Below are positions 30,033 to 43,100 of a DNA stretch of 50,000 nt, one piece after another. Both the position numbers and the translations under genes were made by a program. Under the pieces are notes generated by a model. The model ran no database searches, was not told the origin of the DNA, and saw only the letters and a program-made list of their open reading frames with translations. How positions within the stretch are numbered: position 1 is the first letter of the stretch; each line of letters starts with the position of its first letter. Source of the DNA: Tubiluchus corallicola (Eukaryota; Priapulida; Priapulimorpha; Priapulimorphida; Tubiluchidae); assembly GCA_030141605.1 (NCBI GenBank), contig JAQGDQ010001045.1, positions 1 through 50,000 of the forward strand, given 5' to 3'.

Positions 30033-31728
30033 CTGTAAATATTTTAACTTTTTAACGTTGTTTTTTAGAAAAAAATTATGTAATCACGTTTCTTTGATAA
30101 AAACTTTCAGGCTAAAACACCTTTGAAACTGTTTTTTGCAATTTAACAATAAAGCTACTTTTAAAAACATAATGAAGGAAGTTGTTAAAAATTTTAGTGA
30201 TACTTTAACTTCTGATTTGATAACATATCTATTTTGCTTTTTGAACATCATTTCTTGAAAAATGTTATATGACTACGAGTCATTTTATTGGAAAAACTAA
30301 CAAAATTGAAACTCAACTTGAGAGGTGAAAATCTTTGAATAATTAGAAAAATTCACTCATAAAAACTATATTTCCAACATTTCAAACCCTAGGTTAGCTA
30401 TTAATAGCTATTTTACGCAAATGGCATCAAATTAGGTCCTGCTTTCTGTTTTATGTTGATGTACCTGGATTTCTATCTAGTAGAAATAACGAAATACACT
30501 ACACCATTATGCCTGTTGCCGAACTACTTTATTTACAATGCGGTCTCACGCATTAATACATAACACTTTCTTTTAAAACCTCTCTGACGTGTTGGATTTA
30601 CTAAATCCCCTTAAAGACCCTTTTACATGCATCTGGTTTTGTCAAAAATATAGACATCTTGTACAATAGTTCAGGTATCCCGTCTGCAACAGTATACAGA
30701 ATATTCTAGATGGTCAAGATGGCGTCTGCACGCATCATACGTGCCACTGACCAGCGACCGCCGTCCAAACACATTCTGTTGCTACGCAGCATCTTTATCT
30801 GTAATTATGTGTACAGTGTACAAATCCTTAACAGTAAAGGGAAGCTGCGTTAAATAATGATTTTGATTAAATTGGCGATTAAATTATTAAATTAATAACT
30901 CAAGATCAAATGCTTGACAAGAAGCCTAGTTAGGTGTGGTATCACGTGACCAGCCGATCTTCGACCGACTGACTCATGATGATGAAACCCTTATGCGCAG
31001 AAGCTCACGGCGCATTAGAGAATTTGTCAAAAGTGTTTGATGCCCGCACCTCGAGGTAGATGAGGAAATGACTTGAAGACGGAGGGCTGGCATTACTATC
31101 CTCTTATATTTACCGTGTTGTGTTTGATATTTAATAAATGTGTTGCTCCTTAAATCAAGTATTGATAGATCTTACTGTTTTTCATTGAGTTATTTATTTT
31201 TATTCTTATTTATTTATTAAGGTTTGCTATAGCAATATCTTACTGTTTTTCATTGAGTCATTTATTTTTATTCTTATTTATTCTCCACCACTTTAACGCT
31301 TAGACTTTTGCTAGCATGGAGGTCACCAGACACTAAAAAATGCGTCTCTTTCGATGTTAAGTTCTTGGTACGACGTGTGCCACAGTGGGGAAACTTTTCC
31401 TTACATGTGTTGCGCCGATTGTATGATGCAATAACAACACGGATTGTAAACTACATGTAAAAGAATTTTGTTTAAAGGAATGTCCATGAAAAAATGCTAG
31501 CATGTATTAATAATAAGCACCTTGTGCAATTAGTGAAAATCACTATAAATTCACTTGAACACTCTCGGCACACCTCATGGGCTCACAGGGCAGTTGCCCC
31601 ACGAGCACAGGGTTAATCATAAATTTCTTCAAGGCATGTTATATTGGTTCAAATGTTTGTGCTGATTAATCCTTGCTGTACAGCATTTTTTAAATGTTTA
31701 AACACTGATACTACTGGAAGTACCAATG
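30033..31728. other. Region upstream of the protease exon, no gene seen
   Basis: AT-rich. A tandem duplication of about 60 bp (31171-31222 and 31226-31283, both cttactgtttttcattgagt) is present. I looked for a minus-strand His-loop exon and for a signal peptide and saw none. Confidence 0.5.
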
Positions 31729-32097
31729 CAGTGTTCCCTCACTTATCGCGGGTGTTCTGTTCGAGGCCTACCCGCGATAAGTGAATTTCCGTAAAGTAGG
31801 GACGTTAAATTCATCCGCCGAATAAATACATGATTTACTGTAAATGGTAATTTTTATGATTTATAATATTCTTTTGATGTTATAATTAATACTTTTAATA
31901 TAATTTTGTACATTTTGTAATTTTTTTATGCAAAATTCATCAAAGCTATACATTACTGTATAATACGTACTACGCATGTGCAAAAATACTGTAGACGAAG
32001 TACCGCAAAAACCCGCGATAAATATTTTACATTAATATTCTTTGAAAACCCGCGAAACAGCGACAGACGAAAACCGCAAAGTAGCGAGGGAACACTG
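31729..32097. mobile_element. pogo/Tigger-type MITE
   Basis: Ends CAGTGTTCCCTCACTT and AGCGAGGGAACACTG are inverted repeats. TA follows the right end; the left flank is tg, a probable decayed TA. Internal sequence is AT-rich with cccgcgataa blocks near both ends (subterminal repeats), non-coding, 369 bp. Confidence 0.8.
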
Positions 32098-32234
32098 TAC
32101 AACAAATACACACTGTGTTTAATTTTGTCGACCGTTTACATTTTTAGCTCTGAGTAGTTATTTAGGTAGGGGTCCAAGTATTGCCTGTGGCCTATAATGC
32201 TGTTAAGATGACCCAGGGCACCCCTTTTGAATGC

Positions 32235-32625
32235 CGGTTTTCCAAAAATGATGTCGTTCATTGTCCAAAAAGAGCACACTGTCAATTTTCATCAAAAGTA
32301 AAGCTTTAGGGATATTTTTGCATGTACATTGGTCAAGTTGTAGAAGTTTGTTTAAGCTGCATACTTACAGAAAGCTGCAAAGTCTGTAAATATTTTATTT
32401 ATTTTCAATAAAAAATTGATCATCATCGTCTATTAATTACGTCATAATTTTCAAGTGAATGGCAGCTACCACAGAGCCTGAAAATTTCTATATACTCATA
32501 GTATAAATTAACTTTATGCCTTAAAGACAGCTTTTTTGCAAACTTTTTGTTATATTTTCTGAATTTAAGTGACAACAGGAAAATAAATCCAACCTACTAC
32601 AAATGACTTGTCCTTTCTTTCAACT
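32235..32625 (-). repeat. Dispersed repeat containing one 72-bp-like unit
   Basis: The reverse complement of this segment matches 6770-7200. The part 32567-32622 is a single, diverged 72-bp minisatellite unit (taagtgacaaca.gaaaataaa..gacttgtccttt). It shows what the element looked like before the array at 5823 expanded. Confidence 0.7.
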
Positions 32626-32872
32626 GTGACAGTAGCATTCATTATTTCAACCATGAACCCCAAATGAAATTTCGCAGTCGGAAGAATTTCAATAATTGTC
32701 GTATATTATTACACCAATTCTACGGCCAACAAGGATGCGAATGAATTTTACGCAGAAGGAAGCGAAATCGTATTTTATAACTAAAATGTTAACCAAGTTC
32801 ACTCCGTATTTGCAAAAATACAGCCATTCCTGGTTTGGTAATTATTACAAGATGTACTTATACAGAATAGGA

Positions 32873-33445
32873 CAGGGGTGTGCAAAGTGGGGCCCCCGCG
32901 GAGAGATTTGTCAACCTAATGAATTTTGTATTTTGCCGGCGATCAATTTGTAAGTAGCCAGCAAGCTGAAAAAGTGTGGTCACCCCTGATTTAGGGGTGA
33001 TTCCCAGATTTTAGTTTGAGCTTAGGCTCAGTAGTACACGCCTCAATCAGTGGCTATTTCATCGTCTCATCAGATGTAGTGTTCTTATAGATCAGAATCA
33101 TGGATAAGAAAAAGAGGAAGATTGAAGAAGAACAGCGGGTCAAGACATTAATATGCGCTGTACTACACAGACTGTGTGATACACATTACTAATATGCATT
33201 GTAATGAAATTACCACTATCTGTCGTGAAAGTAGAAATATATGGTTTTTAATATAAATTTTAATAACTTCTAAAATAGTTTCTTGATTGTAGTAGTGCAG
33301 CAGTAATGATGAGCGCAAATCGCATGCAAAAAATCATTATTAAGTCCTACTGTACTTGACTCCTTGATCAAACTGCACGTGGCCCACAGGAATTGCGGGA
33401 ATGTTTAATGTGGCCTGGCTAGTCAAGATAATTTGCACACCCCTG
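32873..33445. mobile_element. hAT MITE, copy 1 (573 bp)
   Basis: Ends CAGGGGTGTGCAAA and TTTGCACACCCCTG form a 14-bp perfect inverted repeat. Flanks gaatagga and gcatagga match 7 of 8, the 8-bp target duplication of hAT elements. It shares its body with copies at 41536 and 44039 (for example gtgtgatacacattactaat), but is longer through an internal insertion. Confidence 0.9.
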
Positions 33446-33894
33446 GCATAGGACATATAGGCCAGCAGGACACATTTAATAGTGAGCAACAACTGTCTGT
33501 AAGATGAGTAAGAAAACGAAAATCACATGAAAGAAAATTTACTACCGAAATACATGGGCAAAAAATGAAACTTTCAACATAGACACAGAGCCGAAAATAT
33601 GCTCATGAGCTTCAAATTCATCGTTAGGTAGTTTGCAAGTCAAAACTCAAACAACAAGTAATGCGCTCAAGTCAATCAAAGTTAAGTTAGAACCAAATCA
33701 AGATACTAGCTATATACAATGGTTTTAAGCAATTATTTGAAAGGGAACAAAGCGGAATTTTGAAGTGCCTTAAAATACTTTCCATGCAAAGTTGATGTGC
33801 TTAGCATAACGCTTATGTGTTTGAAAGACTTACATAACTGGAAAAAAATGCTAAATAATATTAAATGTTTGCACCACCTGGTAATATGTCACTG
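33446..33894. other. Intergenic, nothing recognised
   Basis: AT-rich. No repeats or coding signal seen. Confidence 0.5.
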
Positions 33895-34762
33895 TTTCAC
33901 TATCTCAGAGTGCATCACTGATTCACCATCCCAGTGTGCATCACTGATTCACCATCCCAGTGTGCATCACTGATTCACCATCCCAGTGTGCATCACTGTC
34001 TCACCATCCCAGAGTGCATCACTGATTGACCATCCCAGTGTGCATCACTGATTGACCATCCCAGTGTGCATCACTGATTCACCATCCCAGTGTGCATCAC
34101 TGTCTCACCATCCCAGAGTGCACCACTGATTCACCATCCCAGTGTGCATCACTGATTGACCATCCCAGTGTGCATCACTGTCTCACCATCCCAGAGTGCA
34201 CCACTGATTCACCATCCCAGTGTGCATCACTGATTCACCGTCCCAGTGTGCACCACTGATTCACCATCCCAGTGTGCACCACTGATTCACCATCCCAGTG
34301 TGCATCACTGATTCACCATCCCAGAGTGCACCACTGATTCACCATCCCAGTGTGCATCACTGATTGACCATCCCAGTGTGCACCACTGATTCACCATCCC
34401 AGAGTGCACCACTGATTTACCATCCCAGAGTGCACCACTGATTCACCATCCCAGTGTGCATCACTGATTCACCATCCCAGAGTGCACCACTGATTGACCG
34501 TCCCAGTGTGCACCACTGATTCACCATCCCAGAGTGCACCACTGATTCACCATCCCAGTGTGCATCACTGATTCACCATCCCAGTGTGCATCACTGATTC
34601 ACCATCCCAGTGTGCATCACTGATTGACCATCCCAGTGTGCATCACTGATTCACCATCCCAGTGTTCATCACTGATTCACCATTCCAGTGTGCATCACTG
34701 ATTCACCATCCCAGGGTGCATCACTGATTCACCATCCCAGTGTGCATCACTGATTCACCAAA
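33895..34762 (+). repeat. 26-bp minisatellite, about 33 copies
   Basis: The unit is accatcccagtgtgcatcac + tgattc. Variant positions (tgtgca/agagtgca, catcac/caccac, attc/attg, tgattc/tgtctc) recur in blocks, suggesting duplication of several units at a time. Confidence 0.96.
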
Positions 34763-34989
34763 TAACACATTATTGATCTCACAGACAATATAAAGTAATT
34801 TACACTTTTTAAGCTGGTCAGCAAACAGAGTTCTACCAATGCTCTGATTATTTTCTTCGAGGTCTAAACAATTTCATGTAAACTTGTATTAAACGGCTTA
34901 TCATAAAATGGTGTGCGTAACACAGGAGTTTAAATTCCACATTGCGCACAGAGTTGCAGCTAATGCAAGTTCTCTATGCAACAAGGCAG

Positions 34990-35358
34990 CACGTAAGTGA
35001 TACAAAATTTCGCGACGAATTTTTGAAGCTTCACATAAGAAAGGCGTTTTAAAACTATGGGGAAACACACTGTTACTATTTTCACAAAAATCTCTCGATT
35101 CTCTAACATAATTAACAGCGAAAGTGAAGAAAATTGTTAATAAACACTAAGTCTTTGTCTTTTTTTAAGCGCGTAAGTGATATACAATTTCACGACGAAT
35201 TTTTGAAGCTTCACGTAAGAAAGGTGTTTTCTTGTGCTTTAAAACTATGGGTAAACAAAGTGTTACTATTGTCACAAAAATCTCTTGCTTCTCTAACATA
35301 ATTAACAGCGAAAGTGAAGAGAACTGCTATTAAACACGAAGTCTTTGTCTTTTTTTAT
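34990..35358 (-). repeat. Tandem duplication of about 185 bp in the probable BAZ1B 3' UTR
   Basis: Two units (about 34990-35170 and 35171-35358) share gcgtaagtgat, gacgaatttttgaagcttca, actatggg.aaaca, catxattaacagcgaaagtg-type blocks and agtctttgtctttttttA. It lies just downstream of the BAZ1B stop on the minus strand. Confidence 0.8.
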
Positions 35359-35424
35359 AAAAATACATTGCTGGTGCAAAAGAATTAAGCTTTTCCGGAA
35401 TTTTCTAACAAGATTGGCTTCATT

Positions 35425-38400
35425 CTACAACATGTCATCTAAACACAAGCTATTGGGAAAATTTGCCTTAATTTGACCTATGAACAGTGATTGCAACCGA
35501 GGTATACATTTTGCTTTAGGATTATTTTTACCGAAATATTCCAAAGCTTCATCGAACGCTAGTTTTACGTCAGCGAACATGTCTTCAGGTGTGCCGTACT
35601 GTTGTGCTTCGAGAGTTTTTTGGACGTAGCTCAGCGTCATTCTCTGCGCGTCGTCTGCAAAGAAGTCGGCGTGCGTTTTTTCGTTGATTCTTACCAGCGA
35701 CGCACAGGCTCTGCTGCAAACGATCTTATTCAACATGGCTTCGCACACGGTTTGCCGTTCCGGAGTCATGTTGGGTTTCTCCTTTTGTTGTTTTCGCGTG
35801 CCTCCATCTTTGTTGGTTATGCGCTTAAACCGCGTGCTTGAAGACACTGTGGCGAACGATCTTTCCTCATTTTTGTGCGCGTCTCTAATGTTGTCGGACC
35901 TGGTAATTCTCCGGCTCTTTGTGTCGGACTTCACAGTACCACCTTTCGTCCTCCTCTTGGGCAGTACGATGATTTTACCTTCCCAACTGGCCGCGGACGA
36001 ATCTGAATCGTCGCTACTCTCATCTTCGCTAGATTCTGACGACTCCTCTACTTTGCGGACGCAATTCGCCCTTTTGCGCTTCCGTCGCTTAACTCCGGCC
36101 AGGCAATCGCCACATTTCCACCGATATCGCGGGGTGTTCCGCAGTGGAGGATCGTGGCATTCCTTGTGGTAAGCAGACGGACAGGTAGAACAGTAAATGA
36201 GATCACTATCCTCTTGACATACCCAGCATTCTTCGTCGTGTTCAATCTCGTCACGTTCCTCGTCATCCGACTCACTCAGTTCCTTATATGAAGCAGCCTT
36301 CCTCGTACTTATCCGCTGACCAACCGGAACGCATGCCGGACACAACCAGTCTCCTCTTGGAACAGAACGTAACGCTGGTCGCAAGCAGTACATGTGATAA
36401 GGCATATTGCACTCGTCACATAACAGTAATTTGTCGTCGTCTGTCTTCTTGCGACAAATTTTACATTTTGCGTGCTCCGCAGACTTTTCCCATTTTACGG
36501 AAGCATCCAGAATTCCCAACAGCACGTGAAGTCGAGACAAAGTGAGACTGTTTTCAACTTCTTCGCGCCATTTGATAGTTTCTTTTGATTCCATTTCTAC
36601 CGCATCTTTCACTTCCTCGGTTTTAGCATCTACCGTTTCATTCTCAATTTGTTGTGGTTTAACCTTTTTCTTCTGCATCACTCCGCAAAGAAACTTCTGG
36701 GACACATGTTTTTGAACTTCTATCAAAAGTGGCGCCAGATCTTTCACAGAGTTGCTGGACAAAAGTTGTACTTCCCACAGTTGAAAATTTGGTACCCCTC
36801 CGAGCCCGCCATTCCGCAGCCTCATCTCAGTATCTGTCAATTCTTGCTTGAAGGCACCCAGCATTTCTTTATCTCCATCGGAATCTCTCAAAGCAGTAGG
36901 CGCCCGTTTGCCTAAGTTCAGAACACGCACGAGCTCTCCGTACTGCTTTTTCAACTCATTCTTCAAGCGACTCTCTCGCACACCTTGATCTGACAGACTG
37001 GACTGCAGAGCATCCACTTCTTTCACAGTGTCATAATAAAACCATAAGTTCTGTCCGGAAGTCGGAAAGGTGGTTTCCTCAGCTTCCGGTAAAACCTTCA
37101 CCGCATCATCATCGTTGCTTACGAATTTGTTAAACACGTTGTATTGTATATATGGTTGTACCCAGCCTTTTTCAACGTAAAGTCCAGGCATTGTCATACT
37201 GAAAAGCCAGTACCGATGATGATTACGGTCACTACCCAAAGGTCTTCTTCTCATCACAGCCTTTGCTTGTGCTACGGTGTCTTCAAAACTCTTCTTAGAC
37301 TGCAGTTCCCGCTTCTTTATCCGCAACTCCTCTTGCTCCCTTTCTCTTCGTTCTCTATCTAACTTCTCTTGTTTCGCCTTTTCTTCTTTCTGTTTCGTTG
37401 TTAAAATTCGCCTTCTTTTAACCACGGAGGCGAGATCGCTAGGCTCCGGAATATCTTCCGGATCCACTTTTTCGCCATCTTTATTCCCATAAAATTGTTC
37501 AATAGTTGTCTTCCTGGTAGCACTTTCAGAATCAGCAACTCCTGCCTTTTTAGTGTTGTCATCAGTGCCAGCTTCGGTTACAATGTTATCAGCGCCAACA
37601 GTTTCCGGCAAGTTTTCCGGATTGGATTCCTTTATTTCTTTTGTTTGCTTTTTTGCCTTAATTTCGTCATTCCTCTGTTTTTGTTCTTTCAGCTTTTCTT
37701 TCCACGCCACGTGAGCGTCGCGTCGTTTCTCGTCTATGTAGTCCAGTAGCGAACAAGACGACATGATACGGTGGCAGAGACCGACAAAAATGTGCACCTT
37801 CTCTCCCGGGTCTAGCTGATAAAATTCCGTGAATTCCAACTTCTCCATCAAACCGTCGAGTAGCCTATCGTTGTCTTCATCTTCCTCGTAATCGTCGGAA
37901 TCGTCGTCGGCGTTGTCGCGCTTTCTCAGGCAAAGTCTGGTAAGCTCAGACGCGCTGCACAAATTCAACGGTATCGCGGACAACGGCAATTTCAGTTCTT
38001 TATAACTATCGGCAATTTTGTCTTGTAGCAGCGTCTGCAGTAGGATGACCAAAACTCGCGACAAGTAAGAGAATCCCTGACTTCCTGCCACCAGGGCATT
38101 CATCAGCGTCTCCGAGTGAATAGGATACGGATCGTCAGGCATCAGCAAGCCACTGTAACAAGCGAGAAATTCGGTTACCATAGCAATGTCTCCAAACAAC
38201 TCGTTTGGTAAACCCTCCGGGGTCGAGACCAGCTTTGGAGGTGGAATGCTTGTGAGATTTTTTAAGTCTTTATCCTCTACTTTCTTGTTTAGTAAAATCT
38301 GCTTTTCTCTGGTTTGCTGCGCCCGCTCTTTCGCTTTAATTCGCAGATACGCTTTCTTCTCTTCCGGGTTCATTTTCTTTAGTTTTTCCAGCTCGCGTAT

Positions 38401-40166
38401 CCTGGCCATCTGCGCTGAAATCGTGTCACGGACGGGACCCGGCAAAAGTTTCACCTGTTCTTCTTTCAACTCCTTCGCACACCTGTTCAAGAGCTTCGTA
38501 GCGGCTATCTTATACCTTACCTCGTCCGGATGCTCGAGTAATTCCTTCTTGGCTCGTTTGTACATCACCACAACAGCCGGAGTTCTCGGCGTGGCAGGTT
38601 TTTTCGGAGAAGGCTTGGGAGACGGCGTAGCTTTAGCCTTATTATTGACTTTGCCAGCCTTCATGTCCAACAAAGTCATCTGTTTCATTTTCTTGTTTGG
38701 ACTGCAGAGATCTTTTCCCGGGCTCTGCAGGGAACGCTTCCCGGGGGAACACGATTTCTTGTTCGGAGACGACTTTCTCTTGGCATTTTTGTCTTGCGCG
38801 GTTTTCCTCTTTTTGGGCGACTTGTTCGGCTTTTTTTGGCCGCTTTGATTTTTCTTTGGCGACGAACGAGGCTTAGCGACAGCCTTCTGAGGAGATTTTT
38901 TGGGCGATGCCAACTTGTACCTGATTTCTTTCGGCGTAGATGCTAATTTATACCGAATTCCGTCGTCTTCGTCGTCGGGCGGCGCCAGCATATATCTAAT
39001 TTCATCATCTTTCGTTTTCTTGGGAGATTTTACCGGCGTCTTCTTAACAGGCGAAGTCGATTTTTGAGGTGTCAGTTTCTTTACAGCCACAGATAAGGAT
39101 TTGTCTTTGCCGCTTTGCAACGTTTTCGGCAACTTCTTAGTCGGCGAAGCAGCGGTCGATTTCTTAGGAGTCAATTTTTTCAAAACCACGGAAAAGCTGT
39201 CGGCGTTTTTTCCTTTAGGCGTGGTTCTGGGCGAAGCAACGTTCTGCGACTTTTTTGGAGTTGATGGCGAATCTCCAAGCTTTGCAAAATGCTTCAGTAA
39301 ACTATATGATTCCTTGGGGCTTTTGTTTTGTTTCGCTGTCTTATCGGCTTTCTTCTTTTTATCACTGTCGCTTTTGGACGTTGATTTTGCGTGTTTCATC
39401 TTTGACTTTTTGTTGCCAATGTCACAAGATTTCTTTCCCAAATCGGTCATCTTAGACGGAGACAACAGAAAGTCGGCAAATTTACTAACGAGATCATATT
39501 TCTTGACGAGTTTTTCGTCGACGACCCACGGCGCATTAGAAGCGGTACCAAATCGAACGGCATTTGCTCTGATAAAGAGGCGAAGTAACTCCTTCGACGG
39601 CAACTTCTCCGTGCGCTTGAGTTCGGTCGACGGAACGCCGTTGATAATAAGGTTATCACAGTGTACGTCATACGCAAAGTCCGACGATAGTTTGATCTTA
39701 TCAGCCGGCATTTTTGAAGGACTCTTATCTGAACCCTTAGCATTTTCCTTGTCGCTGTTTGGCGAGCTCCCGTTAGACGATGCGGCGGATTCGCCAGAAG
39801 AGGTGCCGGAATCCCAACGAGGAGGCGACTTCTTGACGACATTTACTATTTTACCTTTGATGACGTTGTGGGCCGAAGCAACGCTGAACAAAACGCACTC
39901 GCCAGGCTGAAGTACGCCGTGGAGTCTGACGCTGGCTGCGTCAACTAATCCGTCTAATGACTGCGTGCTGTGATGCACCAGTTCCAACACGGCTTTCTCG
40001 AACAGCGGCAAGAACTGACTGGCCAGCGACTGCCGACACGACGCTTCCGATTCCAGAGCTTTGATGTGTGTTAGACCGGTGTGCCCCGTGCATTGACATG
40101 TCCAAATACTTTCCTTGTACAACTGCAATCTTTTTCTGTATTCACTCTCAGAGCGAAACTTTTCCC
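35425..40166 (-). CDS. BAZ1B: BAZ1B exon 2 (large terminal coding exon)
   Basis: The acceptor on the minus strand is tttattttccag|GG at 40167. The frame then reads GEKFRSESEYRKRLQLYKES, which aligns with the human stretch before IWTC. The exon runs open for 4742 bp to TAG at 35425. Antisense and alternate-frame ORFs across it are shadows. Vertebrate BAZ1B splits this region over many exons, so the intronless state here is a lineage feature of intron loss or a retroposition-like origin. Confidence 0.95.
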
Positions 40167-43100
40167 CTGGAAAATAAATGGAAAAACGGGTAAAGTGAGC
40201 TGCAGCTGGAGTGTAAACCTACTTAGTACATTTGAATTATTAGGCACTAGCAAAGGCCCCGCAAAAAATTTTGCATATACATACACTTACAATCAATAAT
40301 ACGCAAACATCCTACGTAGTCCTGCTTTATAACGCAAAGCCAGCAGCAGCTTTTACTGAATTAAAGTTATAAGGTTATAAGCAGAGTATAATGGATGACG
40401 TCAGAACAATGGCTTTGCGTCAGCAGTTTTCCAAGTGAAAATTGCCAAAAATAGAACATCTAATTAACTCCTCGCTACTCCTCTCATTGGACGTGTCCTA
40501 AAATATAGCCCACGTCATCGTGTAGCCCTGTTCTTCCTCTTTCTAAAGAGCCATATATCTCCTTCCGAGAGTCCCACCAGGCGCTGCTAGAACGTTTTTT
40601 CTACAGGCTGTTTGACCAAAATTTCGAAAAAATTGCAATTGGGTCTGAGACGGGCTATCTATCCATGGCCCGTTCCTGTTCTTCAGAAATAAGAGGTATA
40701 AGTTTCGCAAAAAACGGCCGGAAAAATGGCCAATTTTGGAGGTTTTTTGCCCCCGTTCCTCGCGGTGTACCCGATTCGAAAAATAAACCCCCCAAAGGCA
40801 TGACACTAGATCGAGACCTTTCATTTGATATATAGATCGCCGCAAATGGTGCCGTCGTCGAAGCTGTAGCCTCGAATCTTATATATATATATATAACATA
40901 CCAGCAAAATGAATATATACGACTAGCAAAGGCCCCACAAAAAATTTTGCATATAAATCCACTTATAATAAAAAATACGCGAACATCCTACATAGTCCTC
41001 ATTTACAACGCAGCAGCTTTTACAGAATGAAGGTTATAGACAGACTATAACCTTATTATAATGATTCTTATTAAACTATTAATTTTTAAAAAAATAGTTA
41101 TGTAGGTCCTATCTATAACATAGCAAAACTTGAACAAAATATGAAAAATTTACACAAAAATCAAACTTAACAAATATATAAACCTACTACAAGACCCACT
41201 GAATAATCATATAATCATATAACTTCAATTCAGTTCAAATTTAATTTCCAAATATAACAAACTCGTTACTGTTTCTCCTTTTGATTGTGATAAAAGAAGC
41301 CATTAAGGTGCATGTAAAGTTCTACGGTTTTTGTTTAACACGTGTATGACTGCGTAAGTCCAATCCAGCTAGCTTAGATTATTTTGTATTTTTACCTGTT
41401 GTGAGACATTTTAAACTTGTTTTGAATTAATTTCTCATTACACTCACATCTCGGTTTACCGAACAAAAGCGGGGAGACGCCGAATGTCCGTATTTACTGA
41501 TTCTAACCTAATACAGTAAGTGCCACGTATTAGGCCAGGGGTGTGCAAATTGCGGCCCGCGAAGAGATTTGTCAACCTAATGAAAGTGCGGCCCGGTTGA
41601 TTAATTGAGTGTATCCAGCTGAAGTCCGTGCCACGATCCCAAAGATAGTGCGGGTAGTTTTTTCTACTAGATCGGATGCTATTAGACGGTTGTAGCTTAA
41701 TGTCACTGTACTACTCAGACTGTGTGATACACATTACTAATATGCATTGTAATGAAATTACCACTATCTGTCCTGAAAGTAGAAATATATGGTTTGTAAT
41801 ATAAATTTTAATAACTTCTAAAATAGTTTCTTGAGTGTAGTAGTAATGATGTACGCAGGTCGGATGCAAAAAAATTGTTATTAGGTCTTTCTGTACTTGA
41901 CTCCTTGATCAAACTGCCTGTGGCCCGCAAGAATTGTGGGAAAGTTTAATGTGGCCCGACTAGTCAGATAATTTGCACACCCCTGTATTAGACTCACGGT
42001 AATGCAGAATCAATCGCCGTTTCAAAAGCTCTAGTACGGGCCACTCCTGACACAAACTACCCCCTTGTTGTTACACGCTGCTTGGTTGCACTGATGTAGT
42101 GATGTAAACAAAGTGACGGCTTACCAACTAGCAGTCAGCTCATGAAATAACGGACTGTGCCCGTAGTGTGAGAGACTTAACGGTGCAGATTTTGTCTGAT
42201 TTTTCCGACGTCCGTAAAAGCGAGGTCCGGCGGACCAAGATATAAGTGTATGTACATTTTTTGTTAATGTTATTGTACAGTATAGTAGGAGAAATGTGTT
42301 GGGAGAAGAATGAGGGGTACTGTCAAATGTTTACAGTAACAAAGGGCACTTTTTTAAAGCAATCTATGCTTCATTGTTAATGCTTTAATGAATAAATTTG
42401 TTTATATAAAGAGATATATAGCTCTTTAGAAAGAGGAAGGACAGGGCTACACTGTGATGTGGGCTATATTTTAGTACACGTCCACCAAGAGGAGTGCCGA
42501 CGAGTTAATTAGATGTTTGGCAATTTTCATTTGGACTGCTGACGCAAAGCCATTGTTCTGACGTCATCCATTATACTCTGCCTATAACTTTATAGCCCTA
42601 ATTCAGTAAAAGCTGCTGCTGGCTTTGCGTTATAAAGCAGGACTATGTAGGATGTTTGCGTATTACTAGCTTTTTGAATGAGATAAACTGGCACATTCTA
42701 CTAAGCTAATAATTATTTTTTCTCCAAACTAAAATATTTTGGCATAGCATTGAGCAAGGTAAGCAACAGATATTGAAATTTTACAAATTAAAGGAAAAAG
42801 GGACAATGTTTCACACACTACCCTATTTTCAAGTCCAAAAAGTATACATTTTAACATGATTAATATTACAAAAACATTTCTGATCATTAAATTGATAATT
42901 GATTGAAAACCTAGTTAACAGCGGGCGACTTCCAACTAATGATGACATCACAAACTAACATAATTTTCAACAACAAAAGTATTGCACGAGCGTGTTGCAC
43001 GTGTTTGTGAAAGCGAAATTGAAGTACAGTGTTACTGTACAATATTCAGTGTCATATACAAAAACTCGGCACATTTTAGGTTTAAAAATTAATATTTCGA

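Noticed and set aside
30033-34900. His-containing upstream exon of the serine protease
   Set aside because: Looked for a minus-strand TAAHC motif with a donor in the right phase; none was seen by eye, though a diverged exon could be missed.
38186-39910. Long plus-strand frames (220 and 269 codons) opposite BAZ1B
   Set aside because: Antisense shadows of the Lys/Ser/Pro-rich linker, giving Phe/Leu-rich nonsense.
40543-40845. 100-codon minus-strand protein in the BAZ1B intron
   Set aside because: No domain; lies inside a repeat-bounded segment and overlaps the inverted-repeat arm.
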